Assembly: GCF_007859735.1 (NCBI RefSeq) | Contig: NZ_SIHI01000001.1 | Span: forward strand, 1,100,170-1,164,169 | DNA: 64,000 nt | Origin: Thalassoglobus neptunius | GTDB lineage: Bacteria; Planctomycetota; Planctomycetia; Planctomycetales; Planctomycetaceae | Direction: 5' to 3' | Shown: positions 26,403 to 35,546 of the stretch, one piece after another | How the letters are laid out: each line of letters opens with the position of its first letter | Position numbering within the stretch: the first letter of the stretch is position 1 | Notes under the pieces: generated by a model | What the model saw: only the letters and a program-made list of their open reading frames with translations | Told to the model about the DNA's origin: nothing | The model's database searches: none | Translations under genes and position numbers: made by a program

Positions 26403-27934
26403 TGAACGTGATGCGAATTGTCGTTGTGGTGCTCCTGTGTCTGCTGGGATTCCATCGAGAGGGATTCTGTGAAGCGCGGTCGATCCAGTCGTTCACGGCG
26501 GTCAAAGAGAAGTGGGACGATCTTGTCGGGACAACGTGGCAGATCGAGGGGCGGTATTCGCTGATGGGCGCGACCACATTGAAGTTTGTCAATTGTGAAA
26601 TGCCGTTCCGTTTCTCCTCGGATGTCATGCGACCGTCCGGGCAGTTCAAGAATCTCGAGGTGATCGGAAAAATTCAGAAAAAAAACGGTCGGCTCTTCTT
26701 CGAAGTGAGGTCACTTCGGAAGGTTCCCAGTGATGACGAACAGTACCTTGCGCGGCGTGCTCGCGTGGACAGCGACGATTCCAAAGCGATGTACGAACTT
26801 GCGGAATGGGCTGAGGAGCGTGCCCGATTTTACGGTGACGAAGACCTTCGCAAGAGAGCTCAACAGCTCAAACAAAACGGGCTGCTCGTTGAGTACCGAC
26901 AACTCGAAACGATCGATCAGCGCGCCCTCGATCATCTTTTGAAGAAGGCCAGAGAGTTTCAGTTGGATGAGCGGATCGTTCAGGAGTTTTTGCATCGAGG
27001 TTACTGGGAACAATTCGATCAGACGAACCGGTTGCGTGATCGAGTCGAACGCCTCACAGAGCTGCATGTTTCGATCGCGAGAAACCTTCCGGGAGCGTCC
27101 ACTCCACTCGAAACGTATCCTCAAGAGCTTGCGGACGAATACTTCGCAGCCCCGATTCAGATGTATGATCAATCCCGGAATGAGAATCGTCGGCAACTCG
27201 ACCGCCTGTTCTATCTGAAAGTCTCCGTCGACATGATTTTGGCTCAGGCAGATGCTTCGGGAGCCAATGGTTTCGCGATCGCCAAACGATTGAAAACGGA
27301 TGCTCCAGAACGAAAGGATCTGATTCGGGAATATGAAGCGAAGGAACTCGCCTACGCGTCCAAGCGGTTGGACACAATGACTCGAGCCGAGATGTTGAAC
27401 TTGTCGAATCGATACGTCGACTTCGGTGATCCATCTCAAGCTGTCGAAACAAAACGAAAATGGCTCGCTTCACGAGAATTGCTCGCACGAGGTCAAGGGG
27501 CACGAGGATTGGTCGACTATGCGGAAGACTGGATTCAACTTCTTGATGACCGAGAAGCTGCTGCCAGGTTTTATATGGAAGCCTGGAAGATCAATCCCCA
27601 ATACCCGCTGGCGACAGAATGGCTCGACAAGAACGGGTACGCGCTGCATGACGGAATCTGGACTCCGAAAGAATTGATTCCGGAGACACGCGAATCTCAA
27701 ATTGAAATGGCGATTCGAGAAGGGCGAATTGAGAAAGGGATGACGCAGCATCAGGTGAAAGCTGCCATGGGGATCGCGCCGGATTCCATTGTTCGGTTTG
27801 CGAGTTCCGGACGCATTTCTGAACTCTGGACTTACGATGCTGCGGGAGTGATGATCCGATTCAGCTGGAAGCAAGGTGATTCCAACGGACAGGTCAATTC
27901 GATCAGTTCGACGATCCGTCGAGGGACGAACTGA
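26402..27934 (+). CDS. Secreted hypothetical protein coupled to the zinc-ribbon protein
   Basis: The ATG at 26402 overlaps the previous stop, and residues 1-20 (MNVMRIVVVVLLCLLGFHRE) are a signal peptide. The 510-residue product is largely helical (DQRALDHLLKKAREFQLDER, LTELHVSIARNLPGAS) and resembles TPR-like solenoids without a clear consensus. The last 80 residues (EKGMTQHQVKAAMGIAPDSI, ELWTYDAAGVMIRFSW) look like a BamE/SmpA-type fold, which binds envelope proteins. I infer an exported partner of the upstream membrane protein. Its 3' end overlaps nadC, transcribed from the other strand, by 32 bp. Confidence 0.78.
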   Translation: MNVMRIVVVVLLCLLGFHREGFCEARSIQSFTAVKEKWDDLVGTTWQIEGRYSLMGATTLKFVNCEMPFRFSSDVMRPSGQFKNLEVIGKIQKKNGRLFFEVRSLRKVPSDDEQYLARRARVDSDDSKAMYELAEWAEERARFYGDEDLRKRAQQLKQNGLLVEYRQLETIDQRALDHLLKKAREFQLDERIVQEFLHRGYWEQFDQTNRLRDRVERLTELHVSIARNLPGASTPLETYPQELADEYFAAPIQMYDQSRNENRRQLDRLFYLKVSVDMILAQADASGANGFAIAKRLKTDAPERKDLIREYEAKELAYASKRLDTMTRAEMLNLSNRYVDFGDPSQAVETKRKWLASRELLARGQGARGLVDYAEDWIQLLDDREAAARFYMEAWKINPQYPLATEWLDKNGYALHDGIWTPKELIPETRESQIEMAIREGRIEKGMTQHQVKAAMGIAPDSIVRFASSGRISELWTYDAAGVMIRFSWKQGDSNGQVNSISSTIRRGTN

Positions 27935-28823
27935 CGATACCGCTCCAGTCGAAGCCGATATCAATCGCGGGAGCTGAGTGCGTTAACGCTCCGACGCTGA
28001 TTCGATCGACGCTTGTCTCGGCAATGGCTCCCACTGTTGTGAGTGTGACACCTCCGGAGGCTTCCAGCAGAACTCGTTGATTCAGTTCATCGCGAAGCTG
28101 CACTCCTTCTTTGAGTTGTTCATTGGTCATATTGTCCATAAGAACGATGTCGGGATCTGAGGGTAGAACGGAACGAAGCTGTTCGATGGTGTCGACTTCG
28201 ATTTCGACGATCACTCCCGAAGCGACATGGCTCCGCGCTTCTCGGACTGCTTCAGCGAGGTAGTCGTCTGAACGAGTTTTCAACCATGCAAGATGGTTGT
28301 CTTTGATCAAGACGGCATCGTACAGCCCGATTCGATGGTTCGTTCCTCCGCCGCAACGTACAGCAAATTTCTGGGCAGCTCGAAGACCCGGCAGCGTTTT
28401 TCGCGTCTCAAGAATCTGACACTGAGTTTGTTTCACCGCGTCAACAAATCGCCTCGTGAGCGTAGCTGTGCCGCTGAGCAGTGTCAGAAAATTTAAGACT
28501 GTCCGCTCCAGTGTGAGAATGCTTTGCATCGACCCGGAGACTTCAGCGATCACAGTGCCGGGGATGAGTGCATCGCCATCTTTGAGCAACGGATGAAACT
28601 TGATGTTTTGCTGACCATAGCGTGAAAAGATTCGCTCGGCGATCGCTGCTCCCGCCAGAGTTCCCGGTTCTCGGCCAACGATTTGAATCGTGCCTTGTGC
28701 TGATTCCGGGACCAGGGAGTGCGTCGTCAGATCGTTTTGATTCTGAAGGTCTTCATCGATTGCCGTTTCAATCAGGCGGTCGATCTGTTCCAACTCGCTG
28801 GGAGTCAAGCAATAGTCAGGCAT
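27903..28823 (-). CDS. nadC: Nicotinate-nucleotide pyrophosphorylase (carboxylating)
   Basis: The enzyme makes nicotinate mononucleotide from quinolinate and PRPP in NAD synthesis. The start is set at MPDYCLTPSELEQIDRLIET (ATG 28823). Signatures include FLTLLSGTATLTRRFVDAVK, ILETRKTLPGLRAAQKFAVR, CGGGTNHRIGLYDAVLIKDN with catalytic residues, and VIVEIEVDTIEQLR. The C-terminal VLLEASGGVTLTTVGAIAET closes the barrel. Length (306) is slightly above usual. The gene follows the CarH-like regulator on the same strand with a 69-bp gap. nadA and nadB are not here. Confidence 0.95.
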   Translation of the reverse strand: MPDYCLTPSELEQIDRLIETAIDEDLQNQNDLTTHSLVPESAQGTIQIVGREPGTLAGAAIAERIFSRYGQQNIKFHPLLKDGDALIPGTVIAEVSGSMQSILTLERTVLNFLTLLSGTATLTRRFVDAVKQTQCQILETRKTLPGLRAAQKFAVRCGGGTNHRIGLYDAVLIKDNHLAWLKTRSDDYLAEAVREARSHVASGVIVEIEVDTIEQLRSVLPSDPDIVLMDNMTNEQLKEGVQLRDELNQRVLLEASGGVTLTTVGAIAETSVDRISVGALTHSAPAIDIGFDWSGIVSSSLDGSSN

Positions 28824-28892
28824 GAGAGTTCGCTGCTGAAGAGATATCAAACCAGTTATTCAAACAATGACGGCCGGCGGAAACAATCGGTT

Positions 28893-29810
28893 TCACTGCT
28901 CTTCTGTTTGATTCGAGGAAAATTTTTTCAGCGACTGTTCAGCGACAGTTTGAAGGTGGCGAAAGTTATCACAGAACGCAGAGTACTTCATTTCTTTGCG
29001 AATTTCTTCAACGAGCGCTTTGCCTCCGACAGCAAGTGTGGCGTTCAGTTCGAATGCGAGATTGGACAGCTCTTCGAACTCGGTCAAGAATTCTTCTTTG
29101 TCACGAATGGACGAAACGCTGATCCATAGAAAGCTGGCGCCGGTGTCTCGAAGCGCCTGACGCATCGATGCAAACGGAAGCATGTTTCCCATCGAGGTCG
29201 CGTTCCAGCCGGTGTCGCGGAGGACGAGTTCGCTCATCGATGAAGCGAGTGTGTACGGATCTCCGTCGAGTGTTCCGCCAATGGCAATCGGAGCAGACGC
29301 AGGCAACTCAGGGAGTGCACGTCGCAATTCATGAATGATTCGCAAGCAGAGTTCGCAAGCTCGACGTTCCTGATAGACAGCGACGTCTCCGCATCCCCAA
29401 CGGTCGCCAATTTCGTGAAAGGTTTCCGCAAGGACTTCATCACAAATGGCACTCACAGGGCAGTTGCCCAGATACAGGTTGAAGACGATCTCAATACAGA
29501 CCTCTTCATTTCCCGAAACCATGGCCGACAGAAGACGTGCCTGCTCAGAGGAAATCTTGCGCGCCTGACCACCTGTTGTGGCCGGGGGAAGTCCGAGAAT
29601 CTCCGGATGCTGGATCTCAAGACCTTGTTCGCGGAGATAGCTCAAGACCCCATTGACGGGAATACGTCGATGGCCACCGGCGGTGTAGACTGCCGGGATC
29701 ACTCCCTTGTCACACCACCGTTTTAGCGACGATTCGCTGACCGATATCGCCTGGGCAAGCTGTTTTGGAGAAACGAGTTCCTTCACAAGTCTCACTTCCG
29801 AAGAGGTCAA
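28893..29810 (-). CDS. CarH/LitR-like regulator with altered B12-binding domain
   Basis: The N-terminus is a MerR-type winged helix-turn-helix (SPKQLAQAISVSESSLKRWC, then AGGHRRI). A helical four-helix domain (about 85-165) and a B12-binding Rossmann domain (about 170-290) follow, as in CarH/LitR light regulators. The key residues differ: the Trp-x9-Glu-His motif of that family reads W138-x9-E148-R149, and the D-x-His-x-x-Gly site reads D184-P-Y186-T-L-A189, so the axial His is missing. Cobalamin may not bind as in CarH. The start codon at 29810 is TTG; GTG codons at 29795 or 29786 are alternatives. It may regulate nearby genes, perhaps nadC downstream. Confidence 0.85.
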   Translation of the reverse strand: MTSSEVRLVKELVSPKQLAQAISVSESSLKRWCDKGVIPAVYTAGGHRRIPVNGVLSYLREQGLEIQHPEILGLPPATTGGQARKISSEQARLLSAMVSGNEEVCIEIVFNLYLGNCPVSAICDEVLAETFHEIGDRWGCGDVAVYQERRACELCLRIIHELRRALPELPASAPIAIGGTLDGDPYTLASSMSELVLRDTGWNATSMGNMLPFASMRQALRDTGASFLWISVSSIRDKEEFLTEFEELSNLAFELNATLAVGGKALVEEIRKEMKYSAFCDNFRHLQTVAEQSLKKFSSNQTEEQ

Positions 29811-30126
29811 GTGATTGAGCGTTCACGATGAGAATTTCGGGAAAGCCTCGTTGAGGATGGAGTTCACGGTTTTGGGCTTTCCACGAGATTGTAGCTCAGT
29901 GGTTTAAAAGACCAACTCACTTTCAAACGCGACGAACGCGGGCCTCTTGCACTTCTTGACAGATTGAGGACTCTGGCGGCGATCATTCGGAAGTTGATCG
30001 ACTTAAGCGCGAGAAGATGTGTGACGCGGAGAATCGCACGATCCAACGCAAGAAAGACAGAAAGAGAGACGGAGAGAGACGGAGAGAGACGAGTTTACGC
30101 GACAGGAGCGATCCGAAGGAAATGGA
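29811..30126. other. 316-bp intergenic region with a short tandem repeat
   Basis: No gene is seen between the kinase stop and the regulator start. A period-10 purine repeat lies at 30064-30093. Confidence 0.4.
30064..30093 (+). repeat. Period-10 tandem repeat
   Basis: GAGAGACGGA and its copies run for about 2.9 units over 30 bases, all purine apart from C. No function is suggested. Confidence 0.6.
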
Positions 30127-33003
30127 TCAGTCCGAAATGTCGAAGCTCGTGCGGGGAAGAACTGACGGAAGTTGTGACTGGGTCCAGTCGACCCCAACAT
30201 CTCGTCCATCACTGGCCGCTTTGACAGCTGGGTTCGTGCTGAATGCACCGGTTTCCAGATAGAAATCGATCGGTTGAATCAGGTGTGCCGATTCCGATGA
30301 CTGAACGGATGAAGAATCCAAAGTGATTCCTTCCCCGACGCGTGTCAGGTCCATCCGAAGTTCGCTGGCCGAAACCTGTTCCGGTTCCAGAAGGAAGCTG
30401 CTGATGGAATCCACGAGACAGATGTCTGTCGTTCCAATCAGGAAGTTCGGGTCGGAATGGTTCATCCAGGTGAATCGATCGAGCAGTTCGCTGCTGTCGA
30501 GATGTCCTTCCAGAAAGATCAAGGGAGACATATCGTCCGCAATACGGAAGATGTTGTTTCGAACGTTCAGTTCCCAATGTCCAAGTGTTCCATGATCGCC
30601 GGCCGAAGCAGAGAACAAACCTTCTCCGGTCAGGGCTGTGACATGCTGAATCGAAACGGTCGACGTGATGGATGCCGGGTCGGTGTCCATGCTGAGATTG
30701 TGTGCGTTCTCTCCATCGACTCGGAGGACCGCTCCCGTCACGTTCATGGCCGTTTCTTCGAATCGAATGTCGGCCGGAGCAAGACTTCGCTGAGAGATGA
30801 CATCTGCTTGTCCGCGAAGAATTGAATCCTGAACGGAAATTGAAGTTTCACGAGCGACCATTCGATCGGGCATCAGACTTGAAATGTCCGCAGACGCTGT
30901 GGCTGCGATTTCAAAGAATGTGGCCGGTCGCTGAGTCGGGTTGATGAGCGTCATCGTCGACCAACGGGTGACGACTTCTGATCCGGAGCCCATTTTGAAG
31001 AATGTCCACAGGTCTGCACTCGTTGCAGTGTCGACAACGAGTTCCAGATCGATTTCGTAGATCTCAATCGCTCCTCCGGTTCCCAACTCGATGGCGGCAG
31101 CGAGACTCTCGTAAGGTTGGCGAGCGAGGGAGTCGCGAAGGTCGAAACGGACGACAGGTTGGAAGCCGTCACTGGAGCGGAGCCGCACTCGCTTGTTTGA
31201 AATCTGAACAGGATCGGTTTGAAGTTCGACCGGTCCATTGACGCGAATTTCCACAACCGAATTGTTGTCCGCAACGGCGAATGCTTCGGAAAGCGTTGCT
31301 GCCCGCTTTGTCTTGTCACTTCCGGGGACACGGATGAGATACGGCTCGCTCGCACTTGAAGAAGCAGCGACCGATGTTGTTTGTTGATCCGATTCGAAAG
31401 TTTTTTCTCCGGAATCAACCGAGTCGTCATCGCGATTAGCGGTCGAAGGAGAATCGTTCCCCGTGCTCCCAATCTGATCCCATTGCCGCCACACATTTGT
31501 TGAATCGACAAGCTGGGACGGAAGAGTTCCCAAGGAGTTCGCAATCAACTCCGGTATCGTTCCGGAGACCGCATCGGAAAGACCGTCGATCTGCGTCGGA
31601 AACGTCAATCGAGGGTTAGGCGACTGATTCGTCGGAGTGGGCGTTGACTGAGTCCCCATCACGACGCCGGTGTCATCAGGAATGATGACACGATTCGTCT
31701 CAGTTTGGGAACTCCCTGATTGTGATTCCGTTGACTCTGGATCAAGTGGATCAGTTGCCGAATCAAGGTTTGCAGCGACGCTGTCGGCCCCGATATCCCC
31801 GTCGCGGTTGGGTTGCAAACGGTCCACGAGAAAGACGATCAACAGCAGTACGAGCGCGACAGCCATCCACGTTCGTGTGCCGTCCCAGTAAGGGTTTCGC
31901 GCTTTATAAAGTGGAGTTGTCCAAACCGTTGTGTCAGGGTTTGTCGGTTGAAGGCCGAGGTGTTCAGCAATTTGAACGAGATCGTTCACGAGCGCATCGG
32001 CGGATGCATAACGCTCGTCGGGGTTACTGGCCATCATTCGTTGAACGACGCGAGCCAGTTGTGGCGGAACCAGTCGATTCCGCTCGGCGGGATTCGGAGC
32101 GACCGACCCGTGGTGGCTGACCACCTTCTGAAACATCGTCCCTGATGGGTAGGGAGGTTCTCCCGTGAGCATGTGGTAGACGGTGCATCCGAGTGAATAA
32201 ATATCACTGCGAACATCGACGTTTCGGGCATCAATTGCTTGTTCGGGTGAGATGTAATCAAACGTTCCCAAAGCGGTGCCGGCAACCGTCAGATCCCGCT
32301 TCCCACTCGCCGACTGATGACGTGCCAGGCCGAGGTCGACAAGTTTTGCACGCCCGGTCGGGGAAATGATAATGTTCGAAGGTTTGATGTCGCGATGTAC
32401 AACATTTGCTGCAGAAGTGTGCCGAAGTGCTTCAGCAATTTGCAGCGTATAGTTGACAACGTCCGGAATCCGAAGCCGCCCTTTCTGAAGAATAAAATTT
32501 CGAACATTCGTTCCAGTGACAAACTCAAACGCGATAAAATGCAGTCCGTGTTCTTCACCGATGAAGTGCACGCGGGAAATGTTGTCGTGGTCAAGACGAG
32601 CTGCTGCTCTTGCCTCGTTTTGAAAACGCTGAATCGCTTCGCTGTCGGAAGAGAGTGAAGGAGACAGAACCTTCAAAGCGACAACGCGATCGAGCCGCTG
32701 ATCAATCGCTCGAAAGACTGCACCCATTCCGCCCCGGCCGATGCGTTCTTCGATGACGAAATGTCCGAGCTGCATTCCAGTTACGGAAGGAAGAGATCCC
32801 GAATCGTCGTTGGTTGTTTGCGGGAAAAGACGTGTTTGAAAGCTCGAACCAGTCGTTGACCAAATCGGGGCCATTGGTTCGCTTCCGATTTCTGGCACGT
32901 TCGCTGAAGGCGAAGTTGACGGTCCCCGGGGAAGCGGTCGAACGAATGTCAACTCGCCACCAGAGGGATCAGAAGTCGGGTTTCCGGGATTGGAACTGGG
33001 CAT
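30127..33003 (-). CDS. Ser/Thr protein kinase with long extracytoplasmic domain
   Basis: A disordered N-terminus of about 75 residues precedes a eukaryotic-type kinase domain at about 79-345: Gly loop GRGGMG (89-94), VALK Lys111, catalytic HRDIKPSN (203-210), DLG in place of DFG (223-225), and SPEQ. A membrane helix lies at 379-396 (WMAVALVLLLIVFLVDRLQ). The outer 560 residues begin with a Ser/Thr/Asp-rich linker. They then form a beta-rich domain of short repeated strands (VEIRVNGPVELQTDPVQISN, GGAIEIYEIDLELVVDTATS) that looks like a right-handed beta-helix. It may sense a surface polymer. No phosphatase is adjacent. Confidence 0.93.
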   Translation of the reverse strand: MPSSNPGNPTSDPSGGELTFVRPLPRGPSTSPSANVPEIGSEPMAPIWSTTGSSFQTRLFPQTTNDDSGSLPSVTGMQLGHFVIEERIGRGGMGAVFRAIDQRLDRVVALKVLSPSLSSDSEAIQRFQNEARAAARLDHDNISRVHFIGEEHGLHFIAFEFVTGTNVRNFILQKGRLRIPDVVNYTLQIAEALRHTSAANVVHRDIKPSNIIISPTGRAKLVDLGLARHQSASGKRDLTVAGTALGTFDYISPEQAIDARNVDVRSDIYSLGCTVYHMLTGEPPYPSGTMFQKVVSHHGSVAPNPAERNRLVPPQLARVVQRMMASNPDERYASADALVNDLVQIAEHLGLQPTNPDTTVWTTPLYKARNPYWDGTRTWMAVALVLLLIVFLVDRLQPNRDGDIGADSVAANLDSATDPLDPESTESQSGSSQTETNRVIIPDDTGVVMGTQSTPTPTNQSPNPRLTFPTQIDGLSDAVSGTIPELIANSLGTLPSQLVDSTNVWRQWDQIGSTGNDSPSTANRDDDSVDSGEKTFESDQQTTSVAASSSASEPYLIRVPGSDKTKRAATLSEAFAVADNNSVVEIRVNGPVELQTDPVQISNKRVRLRSSDGFQPVVRFDLRDSLARQPYESLAAAIELGTGGAIEIYEIDLELVVDTATSADLWTFFKMGSGSEVVTRWSTMTLINPTQRPATFFEIAATASADISSLMPDRMVARETSISVQDSILRGQADVISQRSLAPADIRFEETAMNVTGAVLRVDGENAHNLSMDTDPASITSTVSIQHVTALTGEGLFSASAGDHGTLGHWELNVRNNIFRIADDMSPLIFLEGHLDSSELLDRFTWMNHSDPNFLIGTTDICLVDSISSFLLEPEQVSASELRMDLTRVGEGITLDSSSVQSSESAHLIQPIDFYLETGAFSTNPAVKAASDGRDVGVDWTQSQLPSVLPRTSFDISD

Positions 33004-33213
33004 CAGACCGCTATTGTGTCACATACGGAAGATCGCAAAATACAGATTCATTGAGGTGCTGTTGAATACGGTCATGAACGACCACTATTCAGGGTATTCG
33101 GTTCGGGCGAAGTGAACAATCAACGCGACAACAATGCAAGAATGATGCCGCCGCAATTCTCGCTGTCATGTTGAAAAACGGAGATCGCTCCGTTTCTTCT
33201 TCTGATGGCTTTT

Positions 33214-33510
33214 TCAGTTCCCGATGACGCGTCTGAGGTCTTCGTCGATCGATTCAAGGTACTGAAGAAGTGATGACGAAAGTTGTTGCGTGAAATCGTC
33301 CGATTGAAGTGTTTTTTCGACCGTACTGCGAATGGTCTTGTCGGTAATTTGATCTTGTTCGCGAGGATCGTTGCCGTGCCTCGCGGTCCTGCGCAATGTG
33401 TGGACCTTAGGAATAAAACCGTGTTCGATGTGATGAATGAGTTCTCTCGTCAATCGTTCAGACTCATTCAGTTTGTTTCGCAGAGTGAGATTTTGTCCAG
33501 GTTGGTTCAT
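33214..33510 (-). CDS. Small helical hypothetical protein
   Basis: The ATG at 33510 has GGAG about 9 bases upstream and opens a 98-residue frame; the longer frame to 33636 looks non-coding. The product (MNQPGQNLTLRNKLNESERL) is charged and helical throughout, with TRELIHHIEHGFIPKVHTL and ending LLQYLESIDEDLRRVIGN. I recognise no family. It resembles a small regulatory or binding protein. It is transcribed toward the kinase gene and diverges from the phosphoesterase gene 145 bp away. Confidence 0.6.
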   Translation of the reverse strand: MNQPGQNLTLRNKLNESERLTRELIHHIEHGFIPKVHTLRRTARHGNDPREQDQITDKTIRSTVEKTLQSDDFTQQLSSSLLQYLESIDEDLRRVIGN

Positions 33511-33655
33511 ATCACAGAACTCCACGGGCTGAATCAATCTGAGGATGTGATCATACTGACTGTGTCGCCAAATCGATTTGGCGAGTACAAATGAGATGTG
33601 TGAGTATTGTAGTCTTTCGAGCGTCCGATTAGTCAATCTTAGTTCCCGGAATCCG

Positions 33656-34384
33656 ATGCGAATCCTCGTTCTTGCTGATATTCATTCGAACTGGGCGGCA
33701 CTCCGCGCAATTGATGAGGAATTCGATCATTGTGTGTTCGTCGGCGATCTCGTCGACTACGGAACCAATCCTCTGCCGTGTATCGACTGGGTTCGCCGCA
33801 ATGTCGATGCCCACGTGCGAGGCAATCACGATCACGCGGTCGCACAACGCGTTCAAGCGACATCAGGGCAAGGGTTTCGCCAACTTGCCGCAGCCACACG
33901 ACCGCTACATTGGGATCTTCTGGACTCCCGTCGCATGAAGTTTTTGGGACGAATGCCCGTCACGACTCACTTTCGTGTTGAGGAGACACTTCTCTATCTC
34001 GTTCATGCCACGCCCAGAGATCCCATGGATGAGTATCTGGGGCCAGACGAAGCAGCCTGGTCAGCGCGGCTTGCCGGGATTGATTCTGATTTCGTATGCG
34101 TTGGACATTCCCATGTTCCGTTTTGTTTAGAGCTTGAAGGAAAGACGGTGTTGAATCCGGGAAGTGTCGGCCAACCGCGCGATGGAGACCCGCGAGCCTC
34201 TTATGCCATTATCGAAGATGGACGGCCGTCGCTGCATCGAGTCGAATACGATATCGACGAAGCTGTGGCACAACTTCGAGAGTCTGGAGTCGAAGACTGG
34301 GTTGTCGAAATGAGTACCAATGTCTGGACTTCGGGTGGTCGTTTGACGCGTGAACAGCTTGAACGCTATCGATCTCCGCGTTAA
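33656..34384 (+). CDS. Metallophosphoesterase, YfcE/MJ0936-like
   Basis: This 242-residue protein carries the two-metal phosphoesterase pattern: DIHSNWAALRA at residues 8-18 (D-x-H), GDLVDYG near 35 (GD), and GNHDHAV near 63 (GNHD). The further metal ligands are in LVHATPRDP and CVGHSHVPF (GHSH), and LNPGSVGQPRDGDPRASYAI is typical of this subfamily. Such enzymes cleave phosphodiesters in vitro, but the physiological substrate is usually unknown. The start is the ATG at 33656 (MRILVLADIHSNW), since the family starts here. It is co-directional with the reductase gene 120 bp downstream. Confidence 0.92.
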   Translation: MRILVLADIHSNWAALRAIDEEFDHCVFVGDLVDYGTNPLPCIDWVRRNVDAHVRGNHDHAVAQRVQATSGQGFRQLAAATRPLHWDLLDSRRMKFLGRMPVTTHFRVEETLLYLVHATPRDPMDEYLGPDEAAWSARLAGIDSDFVCVGHSHVPFCLELEGKTVLNPGSVGQPRDGDPRASYAIIEDGRPSLHRVEYDIDEAVAQLRESGVEDWVVEMSTNVWTSGGRLTREQLERYRSPR

Positions 34385-34504
34385 ATCATCCACAAAAACA
34401 TTGAGCGTCATCGCACACGTTGAAACGGAACAAATCACGTGGGGAACAACCCCGGCGATTGCGCAGGCAAGAGCGTTATGCTCTCGAACAGATTCTGATC
34501 ATCA

Positions 34505-35506
34505 ATGAAAGCACTCGTTACCGGTGGCGCAGGATTCCTTGGAAGGCATCTCGTCGATCAACTTCTCGATTCAGATAACGATGTCCGAATCCTTACTCGC
34601 GGGGACTATCCGGAACTCGCTGATCGAGTTGGGATCGTTCGCGGAGATGTTCGAGACAAGGAAATTGTTCAATCCGCGTGCGCGGGTGTCGACGTTGTCT
34701 TTCATGTGGCAGCGGTTCCAGGAATTTGGGGGCCGTGGAAAACTTTTCATGGGATCAATACGCAAGGGACTCTCAACATCATCGAAGCCTGTCAGCTTCA
34801 CGGAGTCCCGAAGCTCGTCTATACGAGTTCACCCAGCGTGGTCTTTGACGGAAAGTCCCATGTCAACGCGGATGAAAGTCTCCCCTACCCTTCGAAATAT
34901 CTTTGTCACTATCCGCATTCAAAGGCTCTGGCTGAGGCAGCAGTTCTCGAAGCGAACAGTGATTCACTCGCGACAGTTTCGTTGCGGCCGCATCTCATTT
35001 GGGGGCCTCGTGACAATCATCTGATTCCCCGGCTCATTCGACGCGCGATCGCTGGCCGACTCGTAAGAGTGGGAGATGGGACGAACCTCGTTTCGTGTGC
35101 GTATGTCGAAAATGTTGCAGCCGCTCACAGACAAGCCTGCGACGAATTATCACCGGGAACTCGAGTCGCTGGCAAAGCTTACTTCATTAACGAACCCGAT
35201 CCGGTCAACCTTTGGGAGTGGGTGGATCAGTTGCTTGATCTGGGAGGATTGCCTCCAGTGAAACGGTCGATCTCTGCGAGGTTGGCATCTTCCGTCGGAA
35301 CAGGATTCGAAGCGGTTTATAGAGTTCTGGGAAAGAAAGCAGAACCGCCGATGACGCGTTTCCTCGCTGCCCAACTCAGCCAGAGTCATACCTATTCGAT
35401 CGAGAACGCCCGCCGCGATTTTGGCTATCAACCGCTAGTCACCTTCGAAGAAGGAATGGCTCGACTCGCTCCAGAAATTAAAGCGATTGCTGATCAGGAA
35501 TCGTAG
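34505..35506 (+). CDS. NAD(P)-dependent epimerase/dehydratase, OleD-like reductase
   Basis: The N-terminal [16 protein letters not shown] (residues 6-21) is the Rossmann nucleotide-binding motif. The catalytic Tyr-x3-Lys is HYPHSKA near residue 140, and [19 protein letters not shown] carries the Ser. The order of blocks [30 protein letters not shown] and [19 protein letters not shown] is close to that of 3-beta-hydroxysteroid dehydrogenase-like enzymes and to OleD, which reduces 2-alkyl-3-oxoalkanoates in long-chain olefin synthesis. The C-terminal [20 protein letters not shown] block favours OleD. oleA, oleB and oleC are not in the window, so a different sterol or sugar substrate remains possible. 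Confidence 0.82.
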   Translation: MKALVTGGAGFLGRHLVDQLLDSDNDVRILTRGDYPELADRVGIVRGDVRDKEIVQSACAGVDVVFHVAAVPGIWGPWKTFHGINTQGTLNIIEACQLHGVPKLVYTSSPSVVFDGKSHVNADESLPYPSKYLCHYPHSKALAEAAVLEANSDSLATVSLRPHLIWGPRDNHLIPRLIRRAIAGRLVRVGDGTNLVSCAYVENVAAAHRQACDELSPGTRVAGKAYFINEPDPVNLWEWVDQLLDLGGLPPVKRSISARLASSVGTGFEAVYRVLGKKAEPPMTRFLAAQLSQSHTYSIENARRDFGYQPLVTFEEGMARLAPEIKAIADQES

Positions 35507-35546
35507 AAGCGAAATCTGAATACGCGAGCGGCTCAAGAGACGAGAG

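Noticed and set aside
26711-27439. 242-residue minus-strand frame over the secreted protein gene
   Set aside because: No domain or start support, while the plus frame has a signal peptide and a coupled start.
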